This document shows, piece after piece, positions 26,795 through 35,526 of a DNA stretch of 64,000 bases (within the stretch, counting starts at the first letter, position 1; the number at the start of each line of letters is the position of its first letter). The notes beneath the pieces are model-generated. The model saw only the letters and a list, made by a program, of their open reading frames with translations. It did no database searches and was not told the origin of the DNA. The stretch is from the NCBI RefSeq assembly GCF_005503145.1, contig NZ_SCNV01000017.1, positions 1 through 64,000 of the forward strand, read 5' to 3'. Source of the DNA: Burkholderia sp. 4M9327F10 (lineage in GTDB: Bacteria; Pseudomonadota; Gammaproteobacteria; Burkholderiales; Burkholderiaceae). The position numbers and the translations under genes are program-made.

Positions 26795-28108
26795 TTAGCG
26801 ACCGGCGAGGGGACCACAGACCGATTTGTTTCCGATATTCAGTTTCAGGCCGCTGAGGTTGCTCAGGAAGGTCTCCTTGATTGCCGTGATGTAGACTGAC
26901 GGCACCACATCGAAGCCATTGCCGTTGATAATCGAGACATTGCTCTCGTAGTGCAGGGTCAGGAAATCGATAACAGAAGCCGCAACCGTCGGCGTGTCGC
27001 TATGAGTTGCGTAGCATTGACTGGTGATGATCTGACTCGTGCCCGAGATCGGGTATCCCGTCGTCGGATTGCTCGCGTTCGGCACCCACAGCGAAGGGTT
27101 GGACTCGTTCGAACCGGACGGAACCGTAACCGCTCCAATAGCCAGCGTAGCGTTCTGATACGACGGAACAACGTCGGCCTTGGTCGTCGTGTTATACAGG
27201 CTCGCTACCGACAGGTTGTTGGTCTTTGCCGGTGAGCTGGACGGTGCGAGGAACGTGTTCGTATAGTCCGGACCCAGATAGCCGACGCCAGCGCCCGAAA
27301 GTGCCAGCAGGCTTGCTGCAACGCCACTGCTGCCCGTTGCCGCAACGAAGTTGCTCGGCGGCGTCGACGACGGGAACAGGCTTGCGAAGTTTTGCGTGAC
27401 GGTGAACGTGACGGGTACTGCGGTCGTGCCCGAAGGAACCGGGCAAACGGCCTGAAGGTGAGCGGTTAGCAGATCGGTCGTGCCGTCGTTGTTCGCCTGA
27501 TAGACGACGGTGATCGCGCCGGCAGGGTAGAGCGAACCGTTATCAGGGTTGGTGACCTGATTCCAGTTGGTGAAGGCACCCGAGAAAATCCCGCACAGGT
27601 CGGCGTCGTTCAGCGCGACGGTCGCCGTCGTGCCGCCGTTCGGCAGCGTCGGTCCCGTGCCGGTCGGCGCGTGTACGAGCGGAACGGTGATCGGCGTAAC
27701 GATGTACGGAAGCTGGATCAGGGGACCATCGGTAACGCCGAGGCCGCCGCTCGACGTATAAGCCGAGATTTGGCTAGCCGATAGCGGGGCGTCGCTGTTG
27801 GCAAAATCAACCGTGCCGCTAGCAGTGGCGGTGACGATAGTGCCCCCCGTGATCGTGATCGAGGTGAATTGCGTCGGGTTGTTGTTTAGAAACGCCGCTT
27901 GAGTTTGCATTCTGGCGGCGCCAACCGGCCAGTATGTAGCTGTACCATCGGCCGGAGGGAAGGCGGAGATTTCCGACTGGATTTCGGGTGCGACCAGCGA
28001 GGAGCCGCCGCCCAACAGCGACGGAGTTTGGGCCATGGCGGCCGAGGCGGCCAGAGCGGAGAGAGCAAATGCGACGGCCTGACAGATCTTGCGCTTACTG
28101 GATGTCAT
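26795..28108 (-). CDS. PstS-like secreted substrate-binding protein, copy A
   Basis: This encodes 437 residues with a clear Sec signal peptide (KRKICQAVAFALSALAASAAMA, cleavage before QTPSLLGGG). The mature protein resembles PstS/phosphate-binding proteins: a glycine-rich anion loop near the N-terminus (LLGGGSSLVAP), VDFANSDAPLS, and LCGIFSGAFTNWNQV (the usual FxGxIxxWxx site). Four cysteines suggest two disulfides and hence an exported location. No pst permease or ATPase genes are nearby. Instead it lies beside gspD, so it may be a secreted type II cargo like the DING/LapA phosphatases of pseudomonads; that is an inference. It is about 85-90% identical by eye to copy B. Confidence 0.85.
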   Translation of the reverse strand: MTSSKRKICQAVAFALSALAASAAMAQTPSLLGGGSSLVAPEIQSEISAFPPADGTATYWPVGAARMQTQAAFLNNNPTQFTSITITGGTIVTATASGTVDFANSDAPLSASQISAYTSSGGLGVTDGPLIQLPYIVTPITVPLVHAPTGTGPTLPNGGTTATVALNDADLCGIFSGAFTNWNQVTNPDNGSLYPAGAITVVYQANNDGTTDLLTAHLQAVCPVPSGTTAVPVTFTVTQNFASLFPSSTPPSNFVAATGSSGVAASLLALSGAGVGYLGPDYTNTFLAPSSSPAKTNNLSVASLYNTTTKADVVPSYQNATLAIGAVTVPSGSNESNPSLWVPNASNPTTGYPISGTSQIITSQCYATHSDTPTVAASVIDFLTLHYESNVSIINGNGFDVVPSVYITAIKETFLSNLSGLKLNIGNKSVCGPLAGR

Positions 28109-28190
28109 GACAGTTTCTTTGAGAAAAGATAAATGGGAAGCCTGCTGTTGCAGTCATACGTACCCCGTTGACCGCCTGAACAAAACAAAG

Positions 28191-28224
28191 AGGTCGTGCC
28201 CCGGATGATTCCGGGGCACGACCT
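28191..28224 (-). terminator. Terminator of PstS-like copy B
   Basis: A perfect 14-bp stem (28191-28204 pairing with 28211-28224) with an ATGATT loop is followed on the minus strand by a T-rich run (complement of GAACAAAACAA). It lies between the two PstS-like genes, so copy A may be transcribed mostly from its own promoter. Confidence 0.85.
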
Positions 28225-28245
28225 TGTCATACAGCCACTTTTACA

Positions 28246-29553
28246 TTAACGGCCGGCGAGGGGGCCGCAGACCGAAGCGTTGCCGATATTCAGCTTCAGG
28301 CCGCTGGTGTTGCTCAGGAAGTCAGCCTTGATCGCCGTGACATAGGCTGCCGGTACCACGTCGAAGCCATTGCCGTTGATGATCGAGGCATTGCTTGAAT
28401 AGTGCAGCGTCAGGAAATCGACAACAGAAGCCGCAACCGTCGGCGTGTCGCTATGAGTTGCGTAGCATTGGCTGGTGATGATCTGGCTCGTGCCCGAGAT
28501 CGGGTATCCCGTCGTCGGATTGCTTGCGTTCGGAACCCACAGCGAAGGGTTGGACGCGTTCGAACCAGTCGGCGCCGTAACCGTTCCAATAGCCAGCGTG
28601 GCGTTCTGATACGACGGAACAACGTCGGTGTTCGTCGTCGTGTTACGCACGCTCGCTACCGACAGGTTGTTGGTTTGTGCCGGTGAGCTGGCCGGTGCGA
28701 GGAACGTGTTCGTGTAGTCCGGGCTCAGATAGCCGACGCCAGCGCCCGAAAGTGCCAGCAGGCTTGCTGCCACGCCACCGCTACCCGAAGCCGGGACGAA
28801 GTTGCTCGGCGGCGTGGATGACGGGAACAGGCTTGCGAAGTTTTGCGTTGCAGTGAACGTGACGGGGACAGCGGTCGTGCCCGAAGGAACCGGGCAAACT
28901 GCCTGAAGGTGAGCCGTCAGCAGGTCCGTCGTGCCGCTGTTGTCCGAGCGATAAACCACCTTGATCGCTCCGGCAGGGTAGAGCGAACCGTTATCAGGGT
29001 TCGTGATCTGATTCCAGTTCGTGAAGGCACCCGAGAAAATCCCGCAGAGGTCGGCGTCGTTCAGCGCAACGGTCGCCGTCGTGCCGCCGTTCGGCAGCGT
29101 CGGTCCCGTGCCAGTCGGCCCGTTCACGAGCGGAATGGTGATCGGCGTGACGATGTACGGAAGCTGGATCAGGGGACCATCGGTAACGCCGAGGCCGCCA
29201 GTCGACGTATAAGCCGAGATCTGGCTAGCCGACAGCGGAGCATCGCTATTGGCAAAATCAACCGTGCCGCTAGCGGTCAGCGTAACCGTGGTGCCTGCCG
29301 AGACCGTGACGGAAGTGAATTGCGTCGGGTCGTTGTTCAGAAACGCCGTTTGGCCTTTACCGGAGCCAACCGACCAGTACGCAGCCGTACCATCGGTCGA
29401 GGGGAAAGCAGAGATTTCCGACTGGATCGTCGGTGCGACCAGCGAGGAGCCACCGCCCAACAGCGACGGGGTTTGCGCCATGGCGGCCGAGGCGGCCAGA
29501 GCGGAGAGGACAACTGCGACAGCTTGACAGACCTTGCGCTTACTGGATTTCAT
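28246..29553 (-). CDS. PstS-like secreted substrate-binding protein, copy B
   Basis: This encodes 435 residues, a tandem duplicate of copy A. Signal peptide, anion-binding loop (LLGGGSSLVAP), LCGIFSGAFTNWNQI and the C-terminal GNASVCGPLAGR are all kept. Differences cluster in a few surface-like segments (for example SVGSGKGQTAFLNNDP against PVGAARMQTQAAFLNNNP). The ATG at 29553 has AAAGGAA six bases upstream; an extra 15 residues upstream in frame lack support. The duplication includes the downstream hairpin. Being first after the promoter-rich 29.6-30.3 kb gap, this copy is likely the main expressed one. Phosphate binding is a family inference; the true ligand is not shown. Confidence 0.85.
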   Translation of the reverse strand: MKSSKRKVCQAVAVVLSALAASAAMAQTPSLLGGGSSLVAPTIQSEISAFPSTDGTAAYWSVGSGKGQTAFLNNDPTQFTSVTVSAGTTVTLTASGTVDFANSDAPLSASQISAYTSTGGLGVTDGPLIQLPYIVTPITIPLVNGPTGTGPTLPNGGTTATVALNDADLCGIFSGAFTNWNQITNPDNGSLYPAGAIKVVYRSDNSGTTDLLTAHLQAVCPVPSGTTAVPVTFTATQNFASLFPSSTPPSNFVPASGSGGVAASLLALSGAGVGYLSPDYTNTFLAPASSPAQTNNLSVASVRNTTTNTDVVPSYQNATLAIGTVTAPTGSNASNPSLWVPNASNPTTGYPISGTSQIITSQCYATHSDTPTVAASVVDFLTLHYSSNASIINGNGFDVVPAAYVTAIKADFLSNTSGLKLNIGNASVCGPLAGR

Positions 29554-29673
29554 GAGAATTCCTTTGAGCAACGATGAATGGGAAGCTTGCTGTTGCAATC
29601 ACGCGCATCGCGTTGACTGCCTGAACAATTTAGACGGGATTCCAGTTGGAGCGTGTGAATTTTTAATAACCGA

Positions 29674-29686
29674 ATGTACCCAACAT
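29674..29686 (+). promoter_or_regulatory. Copy of shared motif (ATGTACCCAACAT)
   Basis: An exact match to DKGTNCSYAACAT about 120 bp upstream of PstS-like copy B. It is also an ATGT-N5-ACAT dyad, as expected for a dimeric regulator. Confidence 0.4.
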
Positions 29687-29940
29687 TTCTGATGAAATTG
29701 ATTTACGTGAAGTGAGCTAAAAAATCTATTTGATAGAAAAGCGATATGAGGATATGGAGCATCGCCGTTGGCGAGTTGTGAGTTAAAGCTATTGCAAGTT
29801 CTCAAAATAGACAATTCAGACATTCCTCGGTGTGCCCTTCCCAACCGTTAGAGTCCTCACACACGGTATGGAGGTGAGCGGCTGTGTCATAAAACCTGCA
29901 TCGTCCATGCAAGCTGCATTTAAGTCACCTTCACGACAAA

Positions 29941-29953
29941 ATGTTCGTAACAT
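29941..29953 (+). promoter_or_regulatory. Copy of shared motif (ATGTTCGTAACAT)
   Basis: An exact match to the consensus and the most symmetrical copy, with ATGTT and AACAT arms. It is preceded by CGACAAA, as is the copy at 13952. It lies between the divergent PstS-like and gspD units. Confidence 0.4.
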
Positions 29954-30121
29954 TTTTGATGAGCCCATGAAACGTGAAATGCAAATACGAAAATGTGGGA
30001 AGCGCCAGCTTTGCCATGTCTTTGTGAGGCTCAATACATAAAGCCGATCCGCAATTTCACTTATTCGTAATCGCGGTGCGATTCATCTCTAAAACGATTA
30101 CATTAAAAGTACGGACAAAAA

Positions 30122-30134
30122 AGGTACCCAACAT
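30122..30134 (+). promoter_or_regulatory. Copy of shared motif (AGGTACCCAACAT)
   Basis: An exact match to the consensus about 185 bp upstream of the chosen gspD start. It is nearly identical to the copy at 29674, sharing GTACCCAACAT. Confidence 0.4.
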
Positions 30135-30317
30135 CTGTCACAATTTTGCTCCGGTCCGCTGCTTAGTCTTTGCCCGGCGTATCCGCCTGTGTCGAATGCA
30201 ACGGGACGGATCAGCAAACCATACGCTGCCTTTCGGGGTGTGCTTCGGGTCATCGATGCACGCAGCAGGCGCGTCCGTCTCGGCCCACCTGTTGCGGCCG
30301 GCATCGAACCCAGGTCT

Positions 30318-32720
30318 ATGACACGCATACGCTCCGGATCCCGCCGTCATCATGCAATCTGTCTGATGCTGGCCACTAGCCTGCTGTCTGCGCAGATGGT
30401 TCACGCGCAGGTCAATCTCAGTTTTTCCAATGTCGACATCAATCAGGTGGCGAAGGCGATTGGTGCGGCGACCGACACCACGATCATTGTCGATCCGCGG
30501 GTGAAGGGACAACTCAACCTCGTATCCGACAATCCCGTCAGCAAGGAGCGGGCCCTGAAGACGCTCGAAGCGGCCTTGCGCATGCAGGGTTTCGCGCTGC
30601 TGCAGGACAACGGCATTCTCAAGGTCGTCCCTGAAGCGGACGCGAAGCTGCAGGGCGTGCCCACGTATGTCGGCAATGCGCCGCAGGCGCATGGCGATGT
30701 CGTCATCACCCAGGTGTTCCGGCTGAAGAACGAGTCGGCCACGGCGCTGATGCCTGTGCTCAAGCCGCTCATCAGCCCGAACAACACCATTGCCGCGTAC
30801 CAGAACGACAACACCCTCGTCGTCACGGACTATGCGGACAACGTGCGCCGCATCGCCGCGATCATTGCGGGTGTGGATTCGGGTGCCTCGCAGCAGGTCG
30901 CCGTGGTCCAGCTCGACCATGAGAGTGCGGTGGATCTCGCGCCGATTGTGCAGAAGATGCTCGACCCTAGCGGTATCGGCAATACGGATGCCACGCTCAA
31001 GGTGTCGGTGTCTGCCGACCCACGCCTGAACTCGCTGCTGCTGCGCGCCAGCGACCCGGGGCGTATCAAGGACGCGAAGGCGCTGATTGCACAGCTCGAT
31101 GCGCCTACCCGCGTGGCCGGCAACATGCACGTGGTGCGGATCGAGAATGCCAATGCGAGCGATCTTGCCAAGGTGTTGCGCGGCATGCTGGGCCAGGGGA
31201 GCGACAGTTCTGAGGACTCAGACAAGTCCAGTGCGCAGAGTTTCAGTCAGGGCAATAGCGGCATAGGCGGAAGCGGCGGGAGCGGTGGAAGTAGCGGGAC
31301 CAGTTCGTCGACCGGCACCGCGGGCGTGCCGCCGCTGCCGGGTACCACGAACGGTACGGGCGGCACAGGTTCCTCAGGCTCCGGTAGCGGATTGAGCGCC
31401 CAGGGTGGCCTGATTGAAGGTGCCCGCGGCGGGAGCGCCGAGGGCAACGGCATGATCCAGGCGGACCCCTCCACCAATTCACTGATCATCACGGCTCCCG
31501 AGCCGGTGTATCGCAACCTGCGGATGGTGATCGACCAGCTCGACATACGGCGCGCACAGGTCTATATCGAAGCACTGGTCGTCGAGCTGAACTCGAACAC
31601 GAACGCCAATCTCGGCATTCAGTGGCAGGTCGCGAATGGTGCGCTTCTTGCCGGCACCAACCTGGCTACCGGCTCGGGCAACAGTATCATCAACCTGACG
31701 GCAGCCGGGAGCACTGGTGGTCTCGGTGAGACACTCATCAACCAGGGTCTCCAGCAGGGGCTCAACGTCGGTTGGGTCCACAACATTTTCGGTGTGCAGG
31801 GACTCGGTGCGCTGCTGCAGGCACTCTCGCAGACCGCCGATGCGAACGTGCTGTCGACGCCTAACCTCATCACGCTCGACAACGAGGATGCCAAGATCGT
31901 CGTCGGCACCAACGTGCCGATCCAGACGGGGTCCTATTCGAATCTCACGAGCGGCACGACGAGCACGGCGTTCAATACCTATGACCGTGTCGACGTCGGC
32001 CTGACGCTGCACGTCAAGCCGCAGATTACCGCCGGCGGGATTCTCAAGCTGCAGCTCTACACCGAAGACTCGGCGATCGTGAACGGCACGACCAACGCCT
32101 CGACCAACCCGGCCGGCCCTGAGTTCACCAAGCGTTCAATCCAGTCGACGGTACTCGCCGATAACGGCGAGATCATCGTGCTGGGTGGCCTGATGCAGGA
32201 CAACTACCAGGTCAGCAACAGCAAGGTGCCGCTGCTGGGCGATATTCCGTGGCTCGGCCAGCTGTTCCGCTCGGAATCGAAGAGCCGCAATAAGACCAAC
32301 CTGATGGTGTTCCTGCGCCCGGTGATCATCAGTGATCGCGATACCGCGCAGGCGGTGACGGCGAACCGTTACGACTATATCCAGGGCGTGCAGGGCGCCT
32401 ACAAGTCGGACAACAACCTGATCAAGGACAAGGACGATCCGGTGGTGCCGCCGATGCCGCTCGGCCCGGCCGAGGGCGGCTCGCCCGCGATGAACCTGTT
32501 CAATCTCGACCAGATGCGCCGTCAGCAGATGATGCCACCGCCGGCTGCGGTGCCCGGTTCCAGTGCTGCTCCGGTGACCAACGGTGGTGCTGTGCAGATC
32601 AACCCGGTGACCGTTGGGCCCGCCATCAATTCGCCTGTGCCGGCGACTAGCGGTGGCGCTGTCCAGACCAGCCCGGTGACGGTCGGGCCTGCCGTCACTT
32701 CGCCCGGAGCGCAGCCGTGA
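30318..32720 (+). CDS. gspD: Type II secretion outer-membrane secretin GspD
   Basis: This encodes about 800 residues of the secretin that forms the outer-membrane channel. A signal peptide (MLATSLLSAQMVHA) ends before QVNLSFSNVDINQVAKAIG, the start of the N0 domain. The N1-N3 repeats follow, with a long Gly/Ser-rich insertion in N3 (from about residue 310). The secretin core has LSTPNLITLDNEDAKIVVG and ends with VPLLGDIPWLGQLFRS and NLMVFLRPVII. The C-terminal tail is Pro/Gly-rich and carries two copies of a GGAVQ-x2-PVTVGPA repeat. The ATG at 30318 gives a normal signal peptide; GTG 30189 is open in frame. It overlaps gspE by four bases. No pilotin (GspS) was found. Confidence 0.95.
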   Translation: MTRIRSGSRRHHAICLMLATSLLSAQMVHAQVNLSFSNVDINQVAKAIGAATDTTIIVDPRVKGQLNLVSDNPVSKERALKTLEAALRMQGFALLQDNGILKVVPEADAKLQGVPTYVGNAPQAHGDVVITQVFRLKNESATALMPVLKPLISPNNTIAAYQNDNTLVVTDYADNVRRIAAIIAGVDSGASQQVAVVQLDHESAVDLAPIVQKMLDPSGIGNTDATLKVSVSADPRLNSLLLRASDPGRIKDAKALIAQLDAPTRVAGNMHVVRIENANASDLAKVLRGMLGQGSDSSEDSDKSSAQSFSQGNSGIGGSGGSGGSSGTSSSTGTAGVPPLPGTTNGTGGTGSSGSGSGLSAQGGLIEGARGGSAEGNGMIQADPSTNSLIITAPEPVYRNLRMVIDQLDIRRAQVYIEALVVELNSNTNANLGIQWQVANGALLAGTNLATGSGNSIINLTAAGSTGGLGETLINQGLQQGLNVGWVHNIFGVQGLGALLQALSQTADANVLSTPNLITLDNEDAKIVVGTNVPIQTGSYSNLTSGTTSTAFNTYDRVDVGLTLHVKPQITAGGILKLQLYTEDSAIVNGTTNASTNPAGPEFTKRSIQSTVLADNGEIIVLGGLMQDNYQVSNSKVPLLGDIPWLGQLFRSESKSRNKTNLMVFLRPVIISDRDTAQAVTANRYDYIQGVQGAYKSDNNLIKDKDDPVVPPMPLGPAEGGSPAMNLFNLDQMRRQQMMPPPAAVPGSSAAPVTNGGAVQINPVTVGPAINSPVPATSGGAVQTSPVTVGPAVTSPGAQP

Positions 32721-34291
32721 GCACGCCGTCCACCCCGCCGTCAGGGTCCGCGTCGACGCGTGCGGGTGGCGCTGCGATGCCGCCCGCAGCTGTGGCCGGA
32801 CATGCCGAACGCGGTGCGCCGTCGGCGATCGCCGCGCGACTCGTGCCCTACGGCTTTGCGCGCAGTGGTCAGATTCTGGTAGCGCACCAGCATGCTGACG
32901 CACTGGAAGTCTGGATCAGCGAGCGCACGAGCGATGCCGCGCTCGCCGAGGTGGCGCGCAATTTTGGCGCGCTGTCGGTGGCGCGCCTGCCGGCCGACCA
33001 GCTCTCGCTGGCGATCAACCAGGCGTACGCGCGCCAGGATGGCAGCGCAGCGCAGGTGGTCGGCGAGGTGGAAGGCGAAGTCGATCTGTCGCGGTTGATG
33101 CAGGAGATTCCCGAGGTCGAGGACCTGCTGGAATCGGAAGACGACGCGCCGATCATCCGCATGATCAACGCCCTCCTTACTCAGGCGGCACGCGAACAGG
33201 CTTCGGATATTCACATCGAGCCGTTCGAGAATGCCTCGGTGGTGCGCTTTCGCGTGGACGGCACGCTGCGCGACGTGGTGCGGCCGAAGAAGGCGCTGCA
33301 CGGCGCGCTGATCTCGCGTATCAAGATCATGGCGCAGCTCGATATCGCGGAGAAACGTTTGCCGCAGGACGGCCGGATTACGCTGCGGGTCGGCGGCCGG
33401 CCGGTGGATGTGCGGGTGTCCACGTTGCCTACGGGGCACGGCGAACGCGCGGTGCTGCGTCTGCTCGAGAAAGACGCCTCGCGCCTGAATCTCGAAGCGC
33501 TCGGCATGGGTTCGGACACGCTCACGAAATTCGACAAGCTGATCGGCCGCCCGCACGGCATCGTGCTGGTGACCGGGCCGACCGGTTCGGGCAAGACGAC
33601 CACGCTCTATGCGTCGATGTCACGCCTCGAAACCGCGACGACCAACATCATGACCGTCGAAGACCCGATCGAGTACGACCTCTCGGGTATCGGCCAGACG
33701 CAGGTCAACGAGCGGATCGGCATGACCTTCGCGCGGGCGCTGCGCTCGATTCTGCGGCAGGACCCGGACATCATCATGATCGGGGAAATCCGCGATCTGG
33801 AGACCGCACAGATTGCCGTGCAGGCCTCGCTCACCGGCCACCTGGTGCTGGCGACGCTGCACACCAACGATGCGGCGTCGGCGGTCACGCGTCTCGCTGA
33901 TATGGGCGTGGAACCCTATCTGCTCGCTTCGTCGCTGCTTGGCGTGCTGGCGCAGCGGCTGGTGCGCCGGCTCTGCCCCGTGTGCAGGGAGGAGCGCGTC
34001 GAGGAGTCTGTAGAAACAGAGGACCGCGAAGCAGTAGGCCGCGTCCAGTGGCATCCGGTGGGTTGCGACAAGTGCGGACACTCCGGCTACTCGGGACGGC
34101 GCGGTGTCTACGAGCTTCTGTTGATCGATGACAGCATCCGGCCGTTGATCCATCGCAACGCCGCGGATGCGGAGATTCTCGCGGTGGCGCGCGCGCAGGG
34201 AATGCGTACGCTGCGCGAGGATGCTGACCGGTGGCTCGCCTCGGGCCTGACCTCGCTCGAGGAAGTGCTGCGTGTAACGGGGGGAGGGTAA
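32717..34291 (+). CDS. gspE: Type II secretion ATPase GspE
   Basis: This encodes 524 residues of the cytoplasmic hexameric ATPase that drives pseudopilus assembly. The Walker A motif GPTGSGKTT lies at residues 287-295. The Walker B region runs to Glu357 (DIIMIGE), and LATLHTNDA follows. A tetracysteine zinc site is intact (C420, C423, C450, C453). The N-terminal domain that binds GspL contains VDLSRLMQEIPEVEDLLES. The first 35 residues are low-complexity. The GTG start overlaps the gspD stop as GTGA, so translation is coupled. All catalytic features are present, so the enzyme should be active. Confidence 0.96.
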   Translation: MSTPSTPPSGSASTRAGGAAMPPAAVAGHAERGAPSAIAARLVPYGFARSGQILVAHQHADALEVWISERTSDAALAEVARNFGALSVARLPADQLSLAINQAYARQDGSAAQVVGEVEGEVDLSRLMQEIPEVEDLLESEDDAPIIRMINALLTQAAREQASDIHIEPFENASVVRFRVDGTLRDVVRPKKALHGALISRIKIMAQLDIAEKRLPQDGRITLRVGGRPVDVRVSTLPTGHGERAVLRLLEKDASRLNLEALGMGSDTLTKFDKLIGRPHGIVLVTGPTGSGKTTTLYASMSRLETATTNIMTVEDPIEYDLSGIGQTQVNERIGMTFARALRSILRQDPDIIMIGEIRDLETAQIAVQASLTGHLVLATLHTNDAASAVTRLADMGVEPYLLASSLLGVLAQRLVRRLCPVCREERVEESVETEDREAVGRVQWHPVGCDKCGHSGYSGRRGVYELLLIDDSIRPLIHRNAADAEILAVARAQGMRTLREDADRWLASGLTSLEEVLRVTGGG

Positions 34292-34295
34292 GACG

Positions 34296-35513
34296 ATGCC
34301 GGCATTCCGTTTCGAAGCGATCGACAACGCGGGCAAGACGAAGAAAGGCGTGGTCGATGCCGATAGCGCCCGCAGTGCGCGCACACAGTTGCGCACCCAG
34401 GGGTTCACGCCGATGGTGGTCGAGGCGGCCGGCGCACGTGCGCGAGGTTCGCAGGCGCAACGGCTGACCGGGGGCAGGCGGCTGTCGCAGCGCGAGCAGG
34501 CGATTCTCACGCGCCAGATGGCGAGCCTTTTGATTGCGGGGTTGCCGCTCGACGAAACCCTGGCTGTCCTGAGCGAACAGGCGGAGCGCGAATACGTCCG
34601 CGAGCTGATGGCGGCGATCCGCAGCGAAGTGATGGGCGGCCACTCGTTTGCCAACGGGCTGTCACAGCACCCGCGGGACTTTCCGGAGATCTACCGCGCG
34701 CTCGTCTCGGCCGGCGAACACACCGGCAAGCTCGGTGTCGTGCTGTCGCGCCTCGCCGATTACATCGAACAGAGCAACGCGCTAAAGCAGAAAATCATGC
34801 TCGCCTTCACCTATCCGGCGGTGGTGACCTGCATCGCGTTCGGCATTGTGACCTTCCTGCTGAGCTATGTGGTGCCGCAGGTGGCCAATGTCTTTGTCAG
34901 CACCAAACAGCAGTTGCCGTTTCTGACGGTGATGATGCTGGCGCTTTCCAGTTACGTCCGGCACTGGTGGTGGGCCACCTTGCTCGGCGTCGCGGTGATG
35001 ATATGGCTTGTGAGGCAAGTGCTCGCCCAGCCGGGCCCGCGGCTTGCGTTCGACCGCTGGGCGCTCACGGCGCCGCTTTTCGGCAAGCTGGTGCGCGGCT
35101 ATAACACGGTGCGCTTTGCCAGCACGCTGGGCATTCTGACGGCAGCGGGCGTGCCGATCCTGCGCGCGCTGCAGGCCGCGGGCGAAACGCTGAGCAACCG
35201 GGCGATGCACGCCAATATCGAGGACGCGATCGTGCGGGTTCGCGAGGGGACTTCGCTGTCGCGCGCGCTCGGCAACACGAAGACGTTTCCGCCGGTGCTG
35301 GTGCACCTGATCCGTTCCGGCGAGGCGACCGGCGACGTGACAACCATGCTCGACCGGGCCTCGGAAGGCGAGTCCCGCGAGCTTGAACGCCGCACCATGT
35401 TTCTCACCAGCCTGCTCGAGCCGCTGCTCATTCTCGCCATGGGCGGCGTCGTGCTGGTGATCGTGCTGGCGGTGATGATGCCGATTATCGAACTGAACAA
35501 CCTGGTGCAGTGA
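34296..35513 (+). CDS. gspF: Type II secretion inner-membrane platform protein GspF
   Basis: This encodes 405 residues of the polytopic platform protein that couples GspE to pseudopilin assembly. It has two repeated cytoplasmic four-helix domains and three membrane segments: AVVTCIAFGIVTFLLSYVVP, a segment near WWWATLLGVAVMIWLV, and the C-terminal LLILAMGGVVLVIVLAVMMP. Signature strings such as SLLIAGLPLDETLAVLSEQA and RALVSAGEHTGKLGVVLSRL are typical. GGGGAGG at about 34280-34287 supports the ATG at 34296. It is the last gene of the gspDEF operon; gspC runs toward it on the opposite strand. Confidence 0.96.
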   Translation: MPAFRFEAIDNAGKTKKGVVDADSARSARTQLRTQGFTPMVVEAAGARARGSQAQRLTGGRRLSQREQAILTRQMASLLIAGLPLDETLAVLSEQAEREYVRELMAAIRSEVMGGHSFANGLSQHPRDFPEIYRALVSAGEHTGKLGVVLSRLADYIEQSNALKQKIMLAFTYPAVVTCIAFGIVTFLLSYVVPQVANVFVSTKQQLPFLTVMMLALSSYVRHWWWATLLGVAVMIWLVRQVLAQPGPRLAFDRWALTAPLFGKLVRGYNTVRFASTLGILTAAGVPILRALQAAGETLSNRAMHANIEDAIVRVREGTSLSRALGNTKTFPPVLVHLIRSGEATGDVTTMLDRASEGESRELERRTMFLTSLLEPLLILAMGGVVLVIVLAVMMPIIELNNLVQ

Positions 35514-35526
35514 CGTGCGGGCTTGC

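Larger units (their letters stand above)
26743..29600. repeat. Tandem duplication of a PstS-like gene with its terminator
   Basis: Two direct copies lie head to tail on the minus strand: 26743-28140 and 28191-29600. Each contains the gene, its leader and its terminator hairpin. The coding parts are highly similar at both DNA and protein level; the 5' leaders share the CTGTTGCA-type string upstream of the start. Confidence 0.85.
29554..30317. other. AT-rich divergent intergenic region between the PstS-like genes and gspD
   Basis: About 760 bp without a convincing gene; short ORFs on both strands overlap each other and lack ribosome-binding sites. The stretch is much richer in A+T than the coding DNA around it. 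It contains three exact copies of the 13-bp motif, listed separately. A GTG-initiated in-frame extension of gspD (from 30189) exists but would bury the signal peptide. The promoters for both flanking units must lie here. Confidence 0.6.

Noticed and set aside
29884..29901. Possible PHO box between the PstS-like genes and gspD
   Set aside because: The first half (GTGTCAT) fits well but the second half at 11-bp spacing matches poorly, so phosphate control could not be supported from sequence.
29816..30041. Short ORFs on both strands between the PstS-like genes and gspD
   Set aside because: They cover the same bases on opposite strands in AT-rich DNA and contain the shared regulatory motif; neither looks coding.
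30138..31130. 330-codon minus-strand frame over the start of gspD
   Set aside because: The composition is antisense-like and there is no ribosome site; gspD is certain on the other strand.
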